Origin: JAGWRA01 sp963711505
Lineage (GTDB): Bacteria; Acidobacteriota; Vicinamibacteria; Vicinamibacterales; CAVVIG01
Length of the DNA stretch: 64,000 nucleotides
Assembly: GCA_963711505.1 (NCBI GenBank)
Contig: CAVQEJ010000003.1
Coordinates: forward strand, 2,418,001 to 2,482,000
Direction: 5' to 3'
The notes under the pieces are model-generated. The model was not told the origin of the DNA. It was given only the letters and a program-made list of their open reading frames with translations, and did no database searches. Shown piece after piece: positions 62,231 to 64,000 of the stretch (positions within the stretch are counted from its first letter, which is position 1; each line of letters begins with the position of its first letter). The translations under genes and the position numbers were made by a program.

Positions 62231-64000
62231 CTAGCCGCAGGAGAGGCACTTGTGAGCCAGCTTGGCCCCCAGCTTCTGCAGCAGGGCAATCGTCTCGGGG
62301 AACGGGCTGATCCGCTGCACCGGGCCGTTGGCCAGGTCGGGAATCGTCTGCCCCTTCCGGTTGACGGCCTTCACGTTGGCGCCCTTGGAGACGAGATACA
62401 GGATCATCTCGTTGTCCCCATGGGCCGCGGCGTTGTGCAGCGCCGTGTTGCCGTCGGCGTCCGCCTCGTTCACGTCCGCGTGCAGCTCCTCGACGAGGTA
62501 CTTCACGGCCGCCAGCATGCCTGTCGGCGCGTAGCGGTGATGGTTCGCCGTGAAGCTGGAGCCGTAGGCCTCGCCCGATGCCGCGAGCAGCGGCGTCACG
62601 TCCGGCCCTCCGATCGCCACCGGCGGACGACCCGACGGATCCTTCTTCGCCTTGGCGGCGGCCGCGTCGTCCAGGTTGCCCGTACCCGTCGGACGGCGGC
62701 CCTTCGGCTTCTTCGTCGTGATCGTCGGATCGGCCCCGTGCGCCATCAGCAGCTTCATCGCCGCGATGTCATCGGCCCACGCCGCCCGGAAGAACGGAGT
62801 CGCCCCCGTCTCGTCGACGCCCGACTGGTCGAAGTTGTAGCCCTGGTACCAGACCTTTTCCTTCAGCCGGACGTTCGGCTTCGCTCCGCGGTCCAGCAGA
62901 TCCTGCATGAGCTGCAGGTAGGCCGTCTTCTGCTGCTTGTAGGCGGTCGGCTGCGGATACAGCGTGCGCGGCGCCCAGACACAGTTCAGCACCGCGTAGA
63001 GCGGCGTCACGCCGTTGACCTGCGCCGCGTTCGGATCGGCGCCCTTGGCGAGCAGCTCCTCGGCGAGGTCGAAGTGGCCGTTGATGATCGCGCTCAGCAG
63101 CGGGCTGGTGTGGTCGGCCGGATTGACCTCGTTGACATCCGCGCCGGCGGCGAGCAGCGCCCGCACCGACTCGACGTTCCCCTGCCGCGTGGCGAACTCC
63201 AGCGCCGTCAGGCCGCCCTGCGTCCCCACCAGCTTCACGTAGCCGCCGGTGAAGTCGAACGCCGGGGGCTGCGCCTTCTTCTTCGCCGGCGTCTCGCCGG
63301 GAATGCCGGCGGGCTTGGCGCCCGGCTCGACCGCGGCGTCCTCGTCCTCGTCCTCGTCCGGCTGTGCCTGCGACTTCGCCTCGGCCGCGGGCTTCACTGC
63401 CGCTTCCGCCGCCGGCTTGCCCTCCGTCTTCGGCTTCGCCTCGGGCTTCTCTTCCGGCTTGGCCGCGCTGGCCGCCGCTCCCGATGACTGGCGGCGTCCG
63501 AAGCTCGGCAGCCGCGGATCGTCCTTCGGCAGCTTCGTCCAGTCGAGCACCTTCGTCGTGAGCTTCACGTCGGCCCCGTGCTGGAGCAGCACGTTGAGGG
63601 CACCGGTGCGGTTGTAGGCGGCGGCGAACATCAGCGCCGTCTCGCCCTTGGCCGATTCGCGGGCGTTCACCTCGGCGCCGTGCGCGATCAGCGCCTCCAC
63701 GGACGGCGTGCTGCCGGCAGCGGCCGCCAGCATGAGGGCCGTCGCGCCCGACGACGTGACCGTCTTCGGGTTGGCGCCCGCCTTCAGCAGGGCCTCGACG
63801 ACGTCGGGGTGGGCGTTCTTCGCCGCCATGTGGAGGGGCGTGTAGGCGCCCAGCCGCGTGGTGGCGCCGACGTCGCCGCCGGCGTAGATCAGCATCTGCA
63901 CGAGGTCCAGGTTGCCGTCCAGCGCCGCCCAGTGCAGGGCGGTCATGCCGTCGCCCTGGGCCGCGTTGACGTCGCCGCCCTGCTGGAGCAGCGTCTTCAC
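62231..64000 (-). CDS. Ankyrin-repeat protein, C-terminal part
   Basis: The gene enters from the right edge, and 590 codons are visible. It contains about nine ankyrin repeats, such as DGMTALHWAALDGNLDLVQM, YTPLHMAAKNAHPDVVEALL and GNTALHNAAAHGDNEMILYL. A low-complexity linker (about 175-250, rich in Pro, Ala, Lys and Glu with DEDEDED) separates the first four repeats from the rest. The C-terminus ends AHKCLSCG, an unusual CxxC tail. The first codon in the window is GTG and the true start lies beyond. Ankyrin proteins bind other proteins; the neighbouring c-type cytochrome-like gene on the same strand suggests a shared role. A GC hairpin follows the stop. Confidence 0.88.
   Translation of the reverse strand: MKTLLQQGGDVNAAQGDGMTALHWAALDGNLDLVQMLIYAGGDVGATTRLGAYTPLHMAAKNAHPDVVEALLKAGANPKTVTSSGATALMLAAAAGSTPSVEALIAHGAEVNARESAKGETALMFAAAYNRTGALNVLLQHGADVKLTTKVLDWTKLPKDDPRLPSFGRRQSSGAAASAAKPEEKPEAKPKTEGKPAAEAAVKPAAEAKSQAQPDEDEDEDAAVEPGAKPAGIPGETPAKKKAQPPAFDFTGGYVKLVGTQGGLTALEFATRQGNVESVRALLAAGADVNEVNPADHTSPLLSAIINGHFDLAEELLAKGADPNAAQVNGVTPLYAVLNCVWAPRTLYPQPTAYKQQKTAYLQLMQDLLDRGAKPNVRLKEKVWYQGYNFDQSGVDETGATPFFRAAWADDIAAMKLLMAHGADPTITTKKPKGRRPTGTGNLDDAAAAKAKKDPSGRPPVAIGGPDVTPLLAASGEAYGSSFTANHHRYAPTGMLAAVKYLVEELHADVNEADADGNTALHNAAAHGDNEMILYLVSKGANVKAVNRKGQTIPDLANGPVQRISPFPETIALLQKLGAKLAHKCLSCG

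Overview
The window is a GC-rich stretch of a bacterial chromosome with dense, mostly short-spaced genes on both strands. The gene content points to an Acidobacteriota of the Vicinamibacteria type. It has very large MacB/FtsX-type (ADOP) permeases in tandem, a hopanoid operon, a group 3b-like NiFe hydrogenase, Tat-exported molybdenum hydroxylase subunits and an ankyrin/c-type cytochrome pair. The taxonomy is inferred from gene content only. No tRNA, rRNA, CRISPR array, integrase or transposase was seen.

Region by region. (1) 1-5102, minus strand: polysaccharide deacetylase, membrane-fusion adaptor, TPR lipoprotein-like protein, MacB-type permease and the start of a TolC-like channel. This is a tripartite efflux operon with no visible ATPase. 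(2) 5236-12252, minus strand: a six-gene operon ispH, shc, hpnA, hpnG and two zinc alcohol dehydrogenases. It makes hopanoids and part of their ribose-derived side chain. (3) 12414-18959: Old Yellow Enzyme reductase, M16 peptidase, dienelactone hydrolase, nicotinamidase, MarR regulator and a lone receiver-domain protein. (4) 19113-26415: fused E1 oxo-acid dehydrogenase, ClC channel, a zinc-finger/SpoIIE phosphatase, DUF5996, a pseudouridine synthase and an aquaporin. (5) 26507-31650: a TetR regulator with a striking nested operator, then an ABC ATPase, FtsX permease and HlyD adaptor that it probably controls. (6) 31813-36899: two tandem ADOP permeases, one riddled with frame changes and one intact. 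(7) 37086-43118: aldo/keto reductase, then a minus-strand hydrogenase operon (beta, cNMP-binding, gamma, small, large, protease). (8) 43248-53620: nitrilase, P3A H+-ATPase, two-domain protein disulfide oxidoreductase, DUF423, DEAD-box helicase, acyl-CoA synthetase, a Tat-type amidohydrolase and a small unknown protein. (9) 53661-64000: PIG-L deacetylase, a translationally coupled PLP decarboxylase and ATP-grasp ligase, IorAB-like molybdenum hydroxylase, a c-type cytochrome-like protein and a partial ankyrin protein.

About a dozen otherwise normal genes carry a single-base frame change. Most look like one inserted base, and several lie in or beside GTAC, so many are probably sequencing errors rather than pseudogenes. 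The degraded ADOP copy (31813-34366) is different because it has at least ten frame changes in one gene.

The most interesting candidates for undescribed biology are the decarboxylase/ATP-grasp pair, the two dehydrogenases in the hopanoid operon, the stand-alone cyclic-nucleotide domain inside the hydrogenase operon, and the zinc-finger/SpoIIE fusion.
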